The notes under the pieces: generated by a model | Told to the model about the DNA's origin: nothing | The model's input: only the letters and a program-made list of their open reading frames with translations | The model's database searches: none | Translations under genes and position numbers: made by a program | Shown: positions 32,387-42,295 of the stretch, piece after piece | Numbering within the stretch: the first letter of the stretch is position 1 | Layout: each line of letters starts with the position of its first letter | Assembly (NCBI RefSeq): GCF_000377405.1 | Contig: NZ_KB905023.1 | Coordinates: 186,001-250,000 of the forward strand | Length of the DNA: 64,000 nt | Origin: Thioalkalivibrio sp. ALE31 | GTDB taxonomy: Bacteria > Pseudomonadota > Gammaproteobacteria > Ectothiorhodospirales > Ectothiorhodospiraceae | Direction of reading: 5' to 3'

Positions 32387-34591
32387 ATGCCCGTCGCGCC
32401 CCGAATCGCCCGCATCGCGCTGGATCGCCCCCTGGATCGGCTGTTTGACTACCGCATCCCCGAAGGCCTGTCGCTCACGCCCGGACAGCGGGTTCGCGTG
32501 CCCTTCGGCCGAGGCTCCACGGTCGGCCTGGTGGTCGAGCTGGCGACCACCAGTGACGTGCCGCCCGCACGCCTGCGGGCGGTGAACGAGGCCCCGGAGA
32601 GCGAACCGCTCCTCTCGCCCCGCCTGCTGGAGCTCCTGCGATTCGGGGCCCGCTACTACCATCACCCGCTGGGCGAGGCCCTGCTGGGGGCACTTCCACC
32701 GGCCCTGCGCCACGGCGACCCGTTGCCGGCCCTCACCCCCGAAACCCTGTGGCGGATCACCCCCGAGGGCACCCGCGCCCTGGCCGACGGCCTCGCGCGC
32801 GGTCGGCGCCAGCAGGCGGTCCTCCGCGCCCTGGAGCCGGGACACGCGGCCACGGCCCTGGATCGCGCCACCCTGGCCGCCGCGACCGGCCTGCAGCTGG
32901 CCCCGCGAGAACTGCGCGACTATGAGGCGCGTGGCTGGCTGGAGACGATCACGCCCGACCCGACACAGCCGCCACCGCCGACCACCAGCGACCACGATCT
33001 GACCCCCGACCAGCGCACCGCCGTTGAGGCCCTGACACCCGGGACCGGCGCACCGCTGCTGCTGGAGGGCGTGACCGGGAGCGGCAAGACCGAGGTCTAC
33101 CTGCAGATGGCCGAACGCGTGCTGGCAGGCGGGCACGCCGCGCTGTTCCTCATCCCCGAGATCGCCCTGACCCCGCAATTGAGCGCGCGCATCCAGCAGC
33201 GGTTTCCCGGGCAGATCGCCCTGCTCCACTCCGGCCTGGCCGAGGGCGAACGCCTGCGCGCCTGGGAGGCCGCCCGCCAGGGTCAGCGCCGCATCGTCGT
33301 CGGCACCCGCTCGGCCCTCTTCACCCCGCTGCCCGACCTCGGCCTGATCATCGTCGACGAGGAACACGACAGCGCCTTCAAACAGCAGGACGGGTTCCGC
33401 TACAACGCGCGCGACCTGGCGATCAAGCGCGGCCAGCTGGAGCAGGCCGCGGTGGTTCTGGGCTCCGCCACCCCGACCCTGGAAAGCCTGCACGCGGCCA
33501 CCACGGGCCGTTACGCCCACGCCCGGCTGACCACACGCCCGGACGGGACCCGCCCACCCACCGTCGAGACCGTGGACACGCGCGTACATCTCCCGGACGA
33601 GGGTCTGACCGCCCCGCTGCTCGAGGCCATGCAGCAGACCCTGGCGGCCGGCCACCAGTGTTTTCTCCTGCTCAACCGCCGCGGCTTCGCCCGCGTACTG
33701 GCCTGCGACGCCTGCGGCTGGGTGGCCGAGTGCCCGGATTGCGATGCGCGACTGACCATTCACGCGCACAACCCGCGCGCTGTCTGTCACCTCTGCGGCC
33801 ACCAGGAACCCCGCCCCCAGCGCTGCCCGGAATGCGGCGAGCCGCTGGCGCAGCGCGGCCTCGGCACCCAGCGGCTGGAACAGGCCCTGGCGCGGCACTT
33901 CCCGACCACCCCCCTGATCCGCCTGGACCGCGACAGCATCCGTCACAAGGGCGCGCTGGAGGCGGCACTGGACCGTATCCGCCAGCTGGATGCCGCGATC
34001 GTGGTCGGCACCCAGATGCTGGCGAAGGGCCACGACTTCCCCCAGGTCGGACTGGTCGGTGTGATCGACGTGGACCAGGGCCTGTTCAGCGTCGACCTGC
34101 GCGCCACGGAAAACACCCTCCAGCTCATCGTGCAGGCCGCCGGCCGCGCCGGGCGTGGTTCCGGCGGCGGTCGCGTGCTGCTCCAGACCGGGCATCCCGA
34201 CCACCCCCTGATTCGCGGACTGGATGCCGCCGACTACCCGGCAATGGTCGCGCCCCTGCTGGAGGAACGCGCCGCCGCCGAGCTGCCGCCCCACGGCCAC
34301 CTGGCCCTGGTCCGGGTCGAGGCCGGCGATGCCGAGACCACCCGCCGCCATGCCGAGCGCGTCGCCACCCACCTGCGCAGCGCCGCGACCGAGGGCCTGC
34401 GGGTACTGGGCCCGGCCCCCGCGCCGCGTCATCGCGTCAACCGCCGCTTCCGCGAACAGATCCTGCTGCAGTCCACGCGCCGCAACCCCCTGCACGAGGG
34501 CCTCGCACGGGCGCGCCACGCCTGGCAGGCCGACGACCTGCCGCGCGGCACCCGCATCGCCATCGACATCGACCCCGTCTCGCTCGCCTGA
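32387..34591 (+). CDS. priA: Primosomal protein N' (replication restart helicase)
   Basis: 734 residues. PriA reloads the replisome at stalled forks. The N-terminal 3' DNA-binding domain (RIARIALDRPLDRLFDYRIP) is followed by a DEAH-type helicase: Walker A GVTGSGKTEVY near residues 226-236 and DEEH near residue 325. The zinc-binding insertion has four CxxC pairs (CDACGW, CPDCDA, CHLCGH, CPECGE). Helicase motif VI is at QAAGRAGRG. The start at 32387 is the first ATG of the frame and lies just after the DnaA-box pair. Confidence 0.96.
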   Translation: MPVAPRIARIALDRPLDRLFDYRIPEGLSLTPGQRVRVPFGRGSTVGLVVELATTSDVPPARLRAVNEAPESEPLLSPRLLELLRFGARYYHHPLGEALLGALPPALRHGDPLPALTPETLWRITPEGTRALADGLARGRRQQAVLRALEPGHAATALDRATLAAATGLQLAPRELRDYEARGWLETITPDPTQPPPPTTSDHDLTPDQRTAVEALTPGTGAPLLLEGVTGSGKTEVYLQMAERVLAGGHAALFLIPEIALTPQLSARIQQRFPGQIALLHSGLAEGERLRAWEAARQGQRRIVVGTRSALFTPLPDLGLIIVDEEHDSAFKQQDGFRYNARDLAIKRGQLEQAAVVLGSATPTLESLHAATTGRYAHARLTTRPDGTRPPTVETVDTRVHLPDEGLTAPLLEAMQQTLAAGHQCFLLLNRRGFARVLACDACGWVAECPDCDARLTIHAHNPRAVCHLCGHQEPRPQRCPECGEPLAQRGLGTQRLEQALARHFPTTPLIRLDRDSIRHKGALEAALDRIRQLDAAIVVGTQMLAKGHDFPQVGLVGVIDVDQGLFSVDLRATENTLQLIVQAAGRAGRGSGGGRVLLQTGHPDHPLIRGLDAADYPAMVAPLLEERAAAELPPHGHLALVRVEAGDAETTRRHAERVATHLRSAATEGLRVLGPAPAPRHRVNRRFREQILLQSTRRNPLHEGLARARHAWQADDLPRGTRIAIDIDPVSLA

Positions 34592-34678
34592 CCCGTTCCC
34601 GCGGCAGGCGCCGGGGCGGCACGTGCGCCGCTTCCGGGTTAGAATGCGGCCCTTTTTACACGACGGATCGAGCCCCTC

Positions 34679-36442
34679 TTGAAAGACACCCTAACCGAGG
34701 CCCTCGCGGCCGCCCTGGAGACCCTGGTGGCCGATGGCCGTGTACCCGCCGATCACGGTGTCGAGGTGCAGGTCACGCGCGCCCGCGACCGCGAACACGG
34801 CGACTTTGCCAGCAACCTCGCGATGCAGCTCGCGCGCCCGGCCAAGAGCAAACCGCGTGACCTCGCCGAGGCCCTCAGCGCCGCAATGCCCGAGGTACCC
34901 GGTCTCGCCGCCACCGAGATCGCCGGCCCCGGCTTCATCAACTTCCGCCTGGCCGCGGATGCCCGCACGCTGGTGCTCGGCCGCATCGCCACCCAGGGCG
35001 CCGACTTTGGCCGCTCCAGCGTGGGCGGCGGTCGCCCGGTGCAGGTGGAGTTCGTCTCCGCCAACCCCACCGGCCCGCTGCATGTCGGCCACGGCCGCGG
35101 CGCGGCGTTCGGCGCCACCGTCGCCGACCTGCTGGATTTCTGCGGCTTCGATGTCACCCGCGAGTACTACGTAAACGACGCCGGGCGGCAGATGAACATC
35201 CTCGCCGCCAGCGTCTGGCTGCGCTATCTGGAACAGCACGGGGTGCAGGTCCCGTTCCCGGCCAACGGCTATCAGGGTGACTACATCTATCCGGTCGCCG
35301 AGGCCCTGACCGCACAGATCGGCGAACAGGCCGTGCACGCGACCGAGGCCGTCACCCGCGACCTCCCGCCGGACGAGCCGGCCGGTGGCGACAAGGAGAT
35401 CTACATCGACGCGGTGATCGCCCGCGCCCGCGAGCTGCTGGGCCCGGAGCTGTACCGCACGGTGTTCGACTGCGGCCTGAACGCCATCCTCGAAGACATC
35501 CGCGACGACCTGCGCGAGTTCGGGGTCGAGTATCAGTGCTGGTTCTCCGAGCGCAGCCTGGCCGACTCCGGCGCGATCGATGCCGCGGTGCAGGATCTCG
35601 AGGCGCACGGCGCGCTGTACGAGAAGGACGGGGCCCTGTGGTTCCGCTCCACCGACTACGGCGACGACAAGGACCGCGTGGTGCGCCGCGAAAACGGCGA
35701 CTACACCTACTTCGCCTCCGACATCGCCTACCACCGCGAGAAGTTCCAGCGCGGCTTCGAGCGCGTGATCAACATCTGGGGCGCCGACCACCATGGCTAC
35801 GTCCCGCGCGTGCGTGCCGCCCTGCAGGCCCTGGGCCTGGAGGCCGATCGCCTGGACGTGCTACTGGTACAGTTCGCGATCCTCTACCGCGGGGGCGAAC
35901 GCCTGCCGATGTCCACCCGCGCCGGGCAGTTCGTCACCCTGCGCGAACTGCGCGACGAGGTCGGGTCGGATGCCGCGCGCTTCTTCTATGTGCAGCGCCG
36001 CTGCGACCAGCACCTGGACTTCGACCTGGACCTGGCCAAGTCGCAGTCCAACGACAACCCAATGTACTACATCCAGTACGCCCACGCGCGCATCGCCAGC
36101 GTGCTGCGCACTGCGGCCGAGCGCGGCCATGCCGCCAGCGCGCTGGACGACACCGGGCTGTCCGAGCGCCTGACCGAGCCGCAGGAAGACGACCTGCTGG
36201 ATCGCCTGGACCGCTTCCCCGAGGTGATCGCGGCGGCCGCCGAGGCCTGCGAACCGCACCAGATCGCCCAGTACCTGCGCGAGCTGGCAGCCGGCTTTCA
36301 CGCCTACTACAACGCGGTGCCATTCCTGAACGCGGAGGATGCCGCCGTGATCGGCGCACGCCTGGCCCTGCTGACCGGGGCCAAGCAGGTGCTGCACAAT
36401 GGCCTGCGCCTGCTGGGCGTGACCGCCCCGGAACGGATGTAG
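34679..36442 (+). CDS. argS: Arginyl-tRNA synthetase
   Basis: 587 residues, class I synthetase. Translation appears to start at a TTG (34679; TTG-AAA-GAC) and no ATG is nearby. The HIGH motif appears as HVGHGRGA after NPTGPL (about residues 129-141), and the KMSKS-equivalent is degenerate, PMSTRAG, as usual for ArgRS. The C-terminal anticodon-binding helical domain is intact. A TAGAAT -10 box is at 34640-34645. The next gene, a SPOR protein, starts 3 bases downstream, an argS neighbour seen in other gammaproteobacteria. Confidence 0.96.
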   Translation: MKDTLTEALAAALETLVADGRVPADHGVEVQVTRARDREHGDFASNLAMQLARPAKSKPRDLAEALSAAMPEVPGLAATEIAGPGFINFRLAADARTLVLGRIATQGADFGRSSVGGGRPVQVEFVSANPTGPLHVGHGRGAAFGATVADLLDFCGFDVTREYYVNDAGRQMNILAASVWLRYLEQHGVQVPFPANGYQGDYIYPVAEALTAQIGEQAVHATEAVTRDLPPDEPAGGDKEIYIDAVIARARELLGPELYRTVFDCGLNAILEDIRDDLREFGVEYQCWFSERSLADSGAIDAAVQDLEAHGALYEKDGALWFRSTDYGDDKDRVVRRENGDYTYFASDIAYHREKFQRGFERVINIWGADHHGYVPRVRAALQALGLEADRLDVLLVQFAILYRGGERLPMSTRAGQFVTLRELRDEVGSDAARFFYVQRRCDQHLDFDLDLAKSQSNDNPMYYIQYAHARIASVLRTAAERGHAASALDDTGLSERLTEPQEDDLLDRLDRFPEVIAAAAEACEPHQIAQYLRELAAGFHAYYNAVPFLNAEDAAVIGARLALLTGAKQVLHNGLRLLGVTAPERM

Positions 36443-36445
36443 ACC

Positions 36446-37036
36446 ATGGCCCAGGCCCGCAAGACCCGTCGCAAGTCCACCCCGCGCAAGGCCGCGCGCC
36501 CGATCCCCGGCTGGGTGTGGATGCTGATCGGCCTGCTGATCGGGCTGGGCATTGCCGCCGTGCTGTACCTGCAGGGGGCCGACCGCTCACCGGATCTGGG
36601 CGCGCTGTTCGGCGACCCGGGGACCGAGACCGCCGCTCCGGCCCCGACCCCGGCGCCCGTGGAGCGCGACACCGTACCGTCGGACGACGAACCGCGGTTT
36701 CGCTACTACGAGCTGCTGCCCGAGGACGAGATCCGCGTACCCGAGTCCGAGCGCGACACCCCGGCCCCGACCCTGCCGCCCGCCGCATCCCCCAGCGAGG
36801 GGGAGCCGGTGGTCCTGCAGACCGGGTCGTTCCGCCGCTTCGCCCAGGCCGACGAGATGAAGGCCCGCCTGACCCTGCTGGGCCTCGACCCGCAGGTGCA
36901 CGAGGTCGAGATCCAGGGTGATACCTGGTACCGCGTGTACCTCGGCCCGTTCAGTGACGAGGACCGCGTGCGCCAGGCGCTGGAGCGCCTGCGCACCGAG
37001 AACATCGAGGCCCTGCGTCTGCGCTACCAGGGCTGA
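36446..37036 (+). CDS. SPOR-domain protein (FtsN-like)
   Basis: 196 residues. A basic cytoplasmic start (QARKTRRKSTPRKAARP) is followed by one membrane helix at about residues 22-42 (WVWMLIGLLIGLGIAAVLYL), a Pro-rich periplasmic linker, and a C-terminal SPOR domain from about residue 118 (PVVLQTGSFRRFAQADEMKARL). SPOR domains bind septal peptidoglycan lacking stem peptides; the size and position after argS match FtsN-type divisome proteins. It is the second SPOR protein of the window. It is tightly spaced with argS and hrpA. Confidence 0.87.
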   Translation: MAQARKTRRKSTPRKAARPIPGWVWMLIGLLIGLGIAAVLYLQGADRSPDLGALFGDPGTETAAPAPTPAPVERDTVPSDDEPRFRYYELLPEDEIRVPESERDTPAPTLPPAASPSEGEPVVLQTGSFRRFAQADEMKARLTLLGLDPQVHEVEIQGDTWYRVYLGPFSDEDRVRQALERLRTENIEALRLRYQG

Positions 37037-37038
37037 CC

Positions 37039-40000
37039 GTGGAACCGGCCCCCGCACCGGAACTCGACGCCCTCGCCGCCCGTATCGAGGCGCTGCCCGC
37101 CGGCCCCGAACGCAAGCACCTCGCGGACCTGCTGCGCCGGGCCCGCCAGCGCCAGAAGCGCGGGCAGGCCTGCGACCGCTTGGCTCGCACCCTGGCCGAC
37201 CGCCTGGACCACGCCGAAGGAAGCACTGAAGAGCGCGCCCGTCTGCGCCCGCAGCCCGTCTACACCGGCGACCTGCCGATCCACGCCGAGCGCGAGCGCA
37301 TTGTCGCCGCGATCCGCGAACACCCGGTACTGGTGCTGTGCGGCGAGACCGGCTCCGGCAAGACCACCCAGCTGCCCAAGCTGTGCCTGGAGGCCGGGCG
37401 CGGCGAGACCGGGCTGATCGGCCACACCCAGCCGCGCCGCATCGCCGCGCGCTCGGTCGCCAGCCGCATCGCCGAGGAACTGGGCACCACGCTGGGGGGT
37501 GAGAAGACCTCCACCGTCGGCTTCAAGGTGCGCTTTTCCGACCAGACCGGGCCGAACAACTGGGTCAAGCTGATGACCGACGGCATGCTGCTTGCCGAGC
37601 TGGCGCATGACCCGGAGCTGCGCGCCTACGACACCCTGATTGTCGACGAGGCGCACGAGCGCAGCCTGAACATCGACTTCCTGATGGGCGTGCTCAAGCG
37701 CCTGTCGAAGAAGCGCCCGGAGCTGCGCATCATCATCACCTCCGCGACGCTGGACCCGGAGCGCCTGTCCGCGTTCTTCGACGACGCCCCGATCCTGACC
37801 GTGGCCGGACGCACCTACCCGGTGGAGCTGCGCTACCGCCCGATCGAGCCGGAAGACGCGGCCGACGAGGACGAAGACGCCGGTCGCGGCGAGCGCGACC
37901 TGTTCGACGGCATCCGCGAGGCGGTGGCCGAATGCGAGCGCGCCGGCCCCGGCGACATCCTGGTATTCCTGCCCGGCGAGCGCGAGATCCGCGACGCCCA
38001 CAAGGCCCTGCGCGGCCAGGTGCGCGCCGACACCGAGGTCCTGGCACTGTACGCGCGCCTGTCCGCGCGCGAGCAGTCGCGGGTATTCCAGTCGCACGCC
38101 GGCCGGCGCATCGTGCTGGCCACCAACGTCGCCGAGACCGCGCTGACCGTCCCCGGCATCCGCTTCGTGATCGACTCGGGTCTGGCCCGCGTCTCGCGCT
38201 ACTCCTGGCGCTCGCGGGTCCAACGCCTGAGCCTGGAGCCGATCTCGCAGGCTGCCTGCGACCAGCGCGCCGGGCGCTGCGGACGACTGGGCCCCGGCAT
38301 CTGCATCCGGCTGTTCGCGGAGGACGACTACCACCTGCGCCCGCCCTTCACCGACCCGGAGATCCAGCGCTCCAACCTCGCCTCGGTGATCCTGCAGATG
38401 GCCGCGCTGAAGCTCGGTCAGCCGCGCCAGTTCCCGTTCGTGGATCCACCCGATCCACGCTTGGTCAAGGACGGCTACCGCCTGCTGGAGGAGCTGGGTG
38501 CGGTGGACGCGCGCGGGCGCATCACCCCGCGCGGCCGCCAGCTGGCACGCATGCCCATCGACCCGCGCCACGGTGCAATGCTGCTGGCCGGGGCCGACCA
38601 CGGCTGCGTGACCGAGACCGCGACTATCGCCGCGTTCCTGTCGCTGCAGGACCCGCGCGAACGCCCGGCCGAGGCCACCCAGGCGGCGGACCAGGCCCAT
38701 CGGGAGTTTCAGGTCGAGGGCTCCGACTTCATGGGCATGCTGCGGCTGTGGGAGGCCTGGCACACCGCGCGCGAGGATCTCGGCTCGAATGCGCTCAAAC
38801 GCTGGTGCCGCGAGCACTTCCTGAATTTCCTGCGCATGCGCGAGTGGCAGGAACTGCGCGTGCAGCTGCTGCGCCAAGCCCGCGAGATGGGCCTGAAGCC
38901 GAACCACCAACCGGCCGACGCCGAGCCCGTGCACCGCGCACTGCTGACCGGGCTGGTCAGCCAGATCGGGCAGAAGACCGAGCGCGGCGACTACCTCGGC
39001 GCGCGCAACCGCCGCTTCCAGATCCACCCCGGCTCGGTCCTGGCAAAGAAGAAACCCGCCTGGGTGATGAGTGCGGAGATCGCCGAGACCACCCGTGTCT
39101 ACGCCCGCGACAATGCCCGTATCGAGCCCGACTGGATCCTGGCCGCGGCGGCGCATCTGCTCAAGCACCATATCTTCGAGCCGCACTTCCAGCGTCGCAG
39201 CGGACGCGTCGGGGCCTTCGACCGCATCACCCTGTACGGCCTGGTCGTCGCCCCGAAAAAGCCGGTGGACTTCGCAAGACACGACCCGGCCGAGGCGCGG
39301 CGTATCATGATCCGCGAGGGCCTGGTCGGCGGCGAGCTGCGCACCCGCTCGAAGGGGGTACAGGCCAACCGCGAGGCCGTGGCCGAGATCGCCGAGCAGG
39401 AGGCGCGCGGGCGCCGGCGCGACCTGCTGGTGGAGGAGGATCGCCTGTTCGACTTCTATGACGCCCGCCTGCCGGAAGACATCACCGACGGCACAAGCTT
39501 CGAGACCTGGGCGCGCAAGGCCGAGAAGCGGGACCCCGACGCCCTGCGGATCGACCGTGCGGAACTGCTGAACGAGCCGGACACCGCGCTCCCGCAAGGG
39601 GCCTACCCCGACCATCTGGAGGTCGAGGGCCTGCGCCTGCCGCTGGCCTACCGCTTCGAGCCCGGTCAGCCAGACGACGGCGTGACCGTGACCATCCCGA
39701 TCGCCGCGCTGAACGCGGTACCCGACTGGCTGGGCGACTGGCTGGTGCCGGGGCTTTTGGAGGAGCGCGTGACCGCCCTGTTGAAGAGCCTGCCCAAGGG
39801 CCTGCGCCGCCAGTTCGTGCCCGCGCCGGACTTCGCGCAGGCCGCGCTCGCGCGCATCGAGCACCGCCAGGGCCCGCTGATCCCGGCGCTGGCCGAGGCC
39901 CTGCGCGCGATGACCGGCACCGAGATCCCGCTGGATGCCTGGCGCCCGGAGAACCTCGAGCCACACCTGGTGATGCGCTTTCGCATCCTCGACCCGGAAG

Positions 40001-40968
40001 GCCACGAGCAGGCCAGCGGCCGCGACCTGGCCGCGCTGAAGCGCCGGCTGGGCGACAGCGCCGAGGCCCACTTCGACGCCAGCCGCCCGGACGAGATCAC
40101 CCGCGGGGGGATCACCGAGTGGGACTTCGGCGCATTGCCGGAGAGCGTCGAATTCGACCACCAGGGGGCGCAGCTGCGCGCCTTCCCGATCCTGGTCGAC
40201 CGCGGCGATGCGGTCTCGCTGGAGCTGGAACCGGACCCGGCGCGGGCCGCACGCGCCCACCGAGCGGGGCTGCGCCGGCTGTTCCTGCTGGGCGTGCGCA
40301 AGACCGCCCGCGACCTGCGCCGCCAGCTCCCGGAGATCGAGCGCGCCTGCCTGAACTACTCGACGCTCGGCAGCTGCGAGGCCCTGCGCGACCAAATCCT
40401 GGAGGCCGCGGCCGACCGGGTGTTCCTGGCCGAGCCGTGGCCGCGCGATGCCGAGAACTTTCAAGAGCGCCTGGAGGCCAGCCTGCCCGAGTTCTCGCCC
40501 ACGGTGATGGAGCTCTCGCGCCTGGCCGCCGAGATCCTGCGCCACTGGCACGACCTGCGCACCCGGCTGCAGGGGGATCTGCCGCTGTCCTGGATCGAGG
40601 CCGCGCGCGACATCCGCGGGCAGCTCGAGGCGCTGGTCCCGGCCGACTTCCTGCTGCGCACCCCGCACACCGTGCTGCCCGAGCTGCCGCGCTACCTGCA
40701 GGCAATCGACAAGCGCCTGGAACGCCTGACCCAGGCCCCGGACAAGGACCGCGCCCGACGCGTGGCGGTCGAGCCGCTGTGGCAGCAGGCACAGGAGCTG
40801 ATCGCACGGGCATCGGACCACCCGGACGTTCTCGCCTTTCGCTACCGCATCGAGGAGTTTCGCGTCTCGCAGTTCGCCCAGGAACTGGGCACGCGCGAGA
40901 AGGTGTCGCCGAAACGGCTGGAACGCGAATACACCGACGTGATCCAACGACTGGCAAGCGGCCAATAA
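37039..40968 (+). CDS. hrpA: ATP-dependent RNA helicase HrpA
   Basis: 1309 residues from a GTG start two bases after the preceding stop. It is a DEAH-box helicase: motif I GETGSGKTTQLP near residues 103-114, motif II DEAH in LIVDEAHERSLN, motif III ITSATLDPE, and motif VI QRAGRCGRLGPG. HA2, OB-fold and the long DUF3418 C-terminal region characteristic of HrpA follow. In E. coli HrpA resolves ribosome collisions and processes mRNA. The protein has the full family length, with no frameshift seen. Confidence 0.95.
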   Translation: MEPAPAPELDALAARIEALPAGPERKHLADLLRRARQRQKRGQACDRLARTLADRLDHAEGSTEERARLRPQPVYTGDLPIHAERERIVAAIREHPVLVLCGETGSGKTTQLPKLCLEAGRGETGLIGHTQPRRIAARSVASRIAEELGTTLGGEKTSTVGFKVRFSDQTGPNNWVKLMTDGMLLAELAHDPELRAYDTLIVDEAHERSLNIDFLMGVLKRLSKKRPELRIIITSATLDPERLSAFFDDAPILTVAGRTYPVELRYRPIEPEDAADEDEDAGRGERDLFDGIREAVAECERAGPGDILVFLPGEREIRDAHKALRGQVRADTEVLALYARLSAREQSRVFQSHAGRRIVLATNVAETALTVPGIRFVIDSGLARVSRYSWRSRVQRLSLEPISQAACDQRAGRCGRLGPGICIRLFAEDDYHLRPPFTDPEIQRSNLASVILQMAALKLGQPRQFPFVDPPDPRLVKDGYRLLEELGAVDARGRITPRGRQLARMPIDPRHGAMLLAGADHGCVTETATIAAFLSLQDPRERPAEATQAADQAHREFQVEGSDFMGMLRLWEAWHTAREDLGSNALKRWCREHFLNFLRMREWQELRVQLLRQAREMGLKPNHQPADAEPVHRALLTGLVSQIGQKTERGDYLGARNRRFQIHPGSVLAKKKPAWVMSAEIAETTRVYARDNARIEPDWILAAAAHLLKHHIFEPHFQRRSGRVGAFDRITLYGLVVAPKKPVDFARHDPAEARRIMIREGLVGGELRTRSKGVQANREAVAEIAEQEARGRRRDLLVEEDRLFDFYDARLPEDITDGTSFETWARKAEKRDPDALRIDRAELLNEPDTALPQGAYPDHLEVEGLRLPLAYRFEPGQPDDGVTVTIPIAALNAVPDWLGDWLVPGLLEERVTALLKSLPKGLRRQFVPAPDFAQAALARIEHRQGPLIPALAEALRAMTGTEIPLDAWRPENLEPHLVMRFRILDPEGHEQASGRDLAALKRRLGDSAEAHFDASRPDEITRGGITEWDFGALPESVEFDHQGAQLRAFPILVDRGDAVSLELEPDPARAARAHRAGLRRLFLLGVRKTARDLRRQLPEIERACLNYSTLGSCEALRDQILEAAADRVFLAEPWPRDAENFQERLEASLPEFSPTVMELSRLAAEILRHWHDLRTRLQGDLPLSWIEAARDIRGQLEALVPADFLLRTPHTVLPELPRYLQAIDKRLERLTQAPDKDRARRVAVEPLWQQAQELIARASDHPDVLAFRYRIEEFRVSQFAQELGTREKVSPKRLEREYTDVIQRLASGQ

Positions 40969-40993
40969 GCAATCTGGACAGAGGAAGCAACGG

Positions 40994-42250
40994 ATGCGCG
41001 TAGTCGTGATCGGGGCCGGCGTGATCGGCGTGACCACCGCCTGGTACCTGCGGGAGGCCGGGGCCGAGGTCGTGCTGGTGGATGCCGGCCCCGCCCCCGC
41101 CACCGGCTGCAGCCAGGCCAATGGCGGCATGCTGCATGCGAGCCATGCCGAGCCCTGGAACACCCCCGGCGTCGGGCTGGACCTGCTGCGCTTTCTCGGG
41201 CGCACGGAGTCGCCGCTGCTGCTTCGTCCGCGCGCCCTGCCGGGGCTGGCCGGCTGGGGCCTGCGCTTCCTGTGGCACAGCCGGCGCTCACTGTTCGAGC
41301 AGCACACCCGCCTGAATGCCCGCCTGGCGGCGTTCTCGCTCCGGGAGATCGACCGCCTGCAGCGGGAACTGGCGACCGAGGGGCTGGATTTCGACTTTCG
41401 CCGCTGCGGCATCCTGAAGCTGTTCCAGGACCCGGCCAGCCAGGCCCACAATCGCGCCGCCAGCGAGGCGATGATGGATGAGGACGTGCGCTTCGAAGAC
41501 TGGGACGTGGAGCGGATCATCGCGGAGGAACCGGCACTGGCCCCGGTCCGCGACCGCCTGTGCGGCGGGCTGTTCTTCCCCGGGGATGCGATCGGCGACG
41601 CGGCACGGTTCACCGAGCAGTTGCTCGCGATCGGCCAGCGCCGGGGCATCCGCTACTACCCGAACGTCACCGTACGGCGCCTGCGCACCCACCGTGGCCG
41701 CATCGACGCGGTGGAGACCTCCGAAGGGCCGATCGCGGCGGATGCCTGCGTGGTCGCCAATGGCTACCACGCCCCGGACCTCCTGCGCCCGCTGGGGCTT
41801 CATCTGCCCGTCGCCCCGGTAAAGGGCTATTCGCTGACCCTGCCGATGGACGCCGACTGCCGGCTGAACCTGCCGCTGATCGATGACGCCAACAAGGTGG
41901 TGATGACCCCGCTGGGGGCGCGCCTGCGCCTGGCCGGTACCGCCGAATTTGCCGGCCGCGACCGCCACCTGAACATCGAGCGCGCGGCCAATGTTCTCGA
42001 TCAGTGCCGGCGCACCCTGACCGGCCTCCCCGCAACCTTCGACCCGCAGACGATGGCCCCCTGGACCGGCCTGCGCCCGATGAGCGCCCGCGGCACACCG
42101 ATCCTCGGCCCCACCGCCATCACGGGCCTGCACCTGAACACCGGATCCGGACACCTGGGCTGGACCTTTGCCTGCGGGGCGGCGGCACTGGTGCGGGCCG
42201 GAGTGCTGGGCGAAACACCGAGCCTGCCGATGGAAGGCCTGGGGCTCTGA
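40994..42250 (+). CDS. dadA: D-amino acid dehydrogenase small subunit-like FAD oxidoreductase
   Basis: 418 residues. The N-terminal FAD-binding motif is VVVIGAGVIGVTTAWYLREAG. The SQANGGMLHASHAEPWNTP block is characteristic of DadA, which oxidatively deaminates D-amino acids to keto acids at the membrane, passing electrons to quinone. The C-terminus holds the second conserved block, GLRPMSARGTPILGPT and the NTGSGHLGWTFACG flavin loop. No alanine racemase is adjacent, so the substrate cannot be narrowed. A GAGGAAG site is about 8 bases upstream. Confidence 0.93.
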   Translation: MRVVVIGAGVIGVTTAWYLREAGAEVVLVDAGPAPATGCSQANGGMLHASHAEPWNTPGVGLDLLRFLGRTESPLLLRPRALPGLAGWGLRFLWHSRRSLFEQHTRLNARLAAFSLREIDRLQRELATEGLDFDFRRCGILKLFQDPASQAHNRAASEAMMDEDVRFEDWDVERIIAEEPALAPVRDRLCGGLFFPGDAIGDAARFTEQLLAIGQRRGIRYYPNVTVRRLRTHRGRIDAVETSEGPIAADACVVANGYHAPDLLRPLGLHLPVAPVKGYSLTLPMDADCRLNLPLIDDANKVVMTPLGARLRLAGTAEFAGRDRHLNIERAANVLDQCRRTLTGLPATFDPQTMAPWTGLRPMSARGTPILGPTAITGLHLNTGSGHLGWTFACGAAALVRAGVLGETPSLPMEGLGL

Positions 42251-42295
42251 TCCGCGCGAACCGGCTGTTGCGGGATAGCACCCCGGTAAGTCGAT

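Noticed and set aside
37024-41649. 1541-codon open frame on the minus strand opposite hrpA
   Set aside because: It is a shadow caused by GC-rich third positions of hrpA; the product is low-complexity with no domain.
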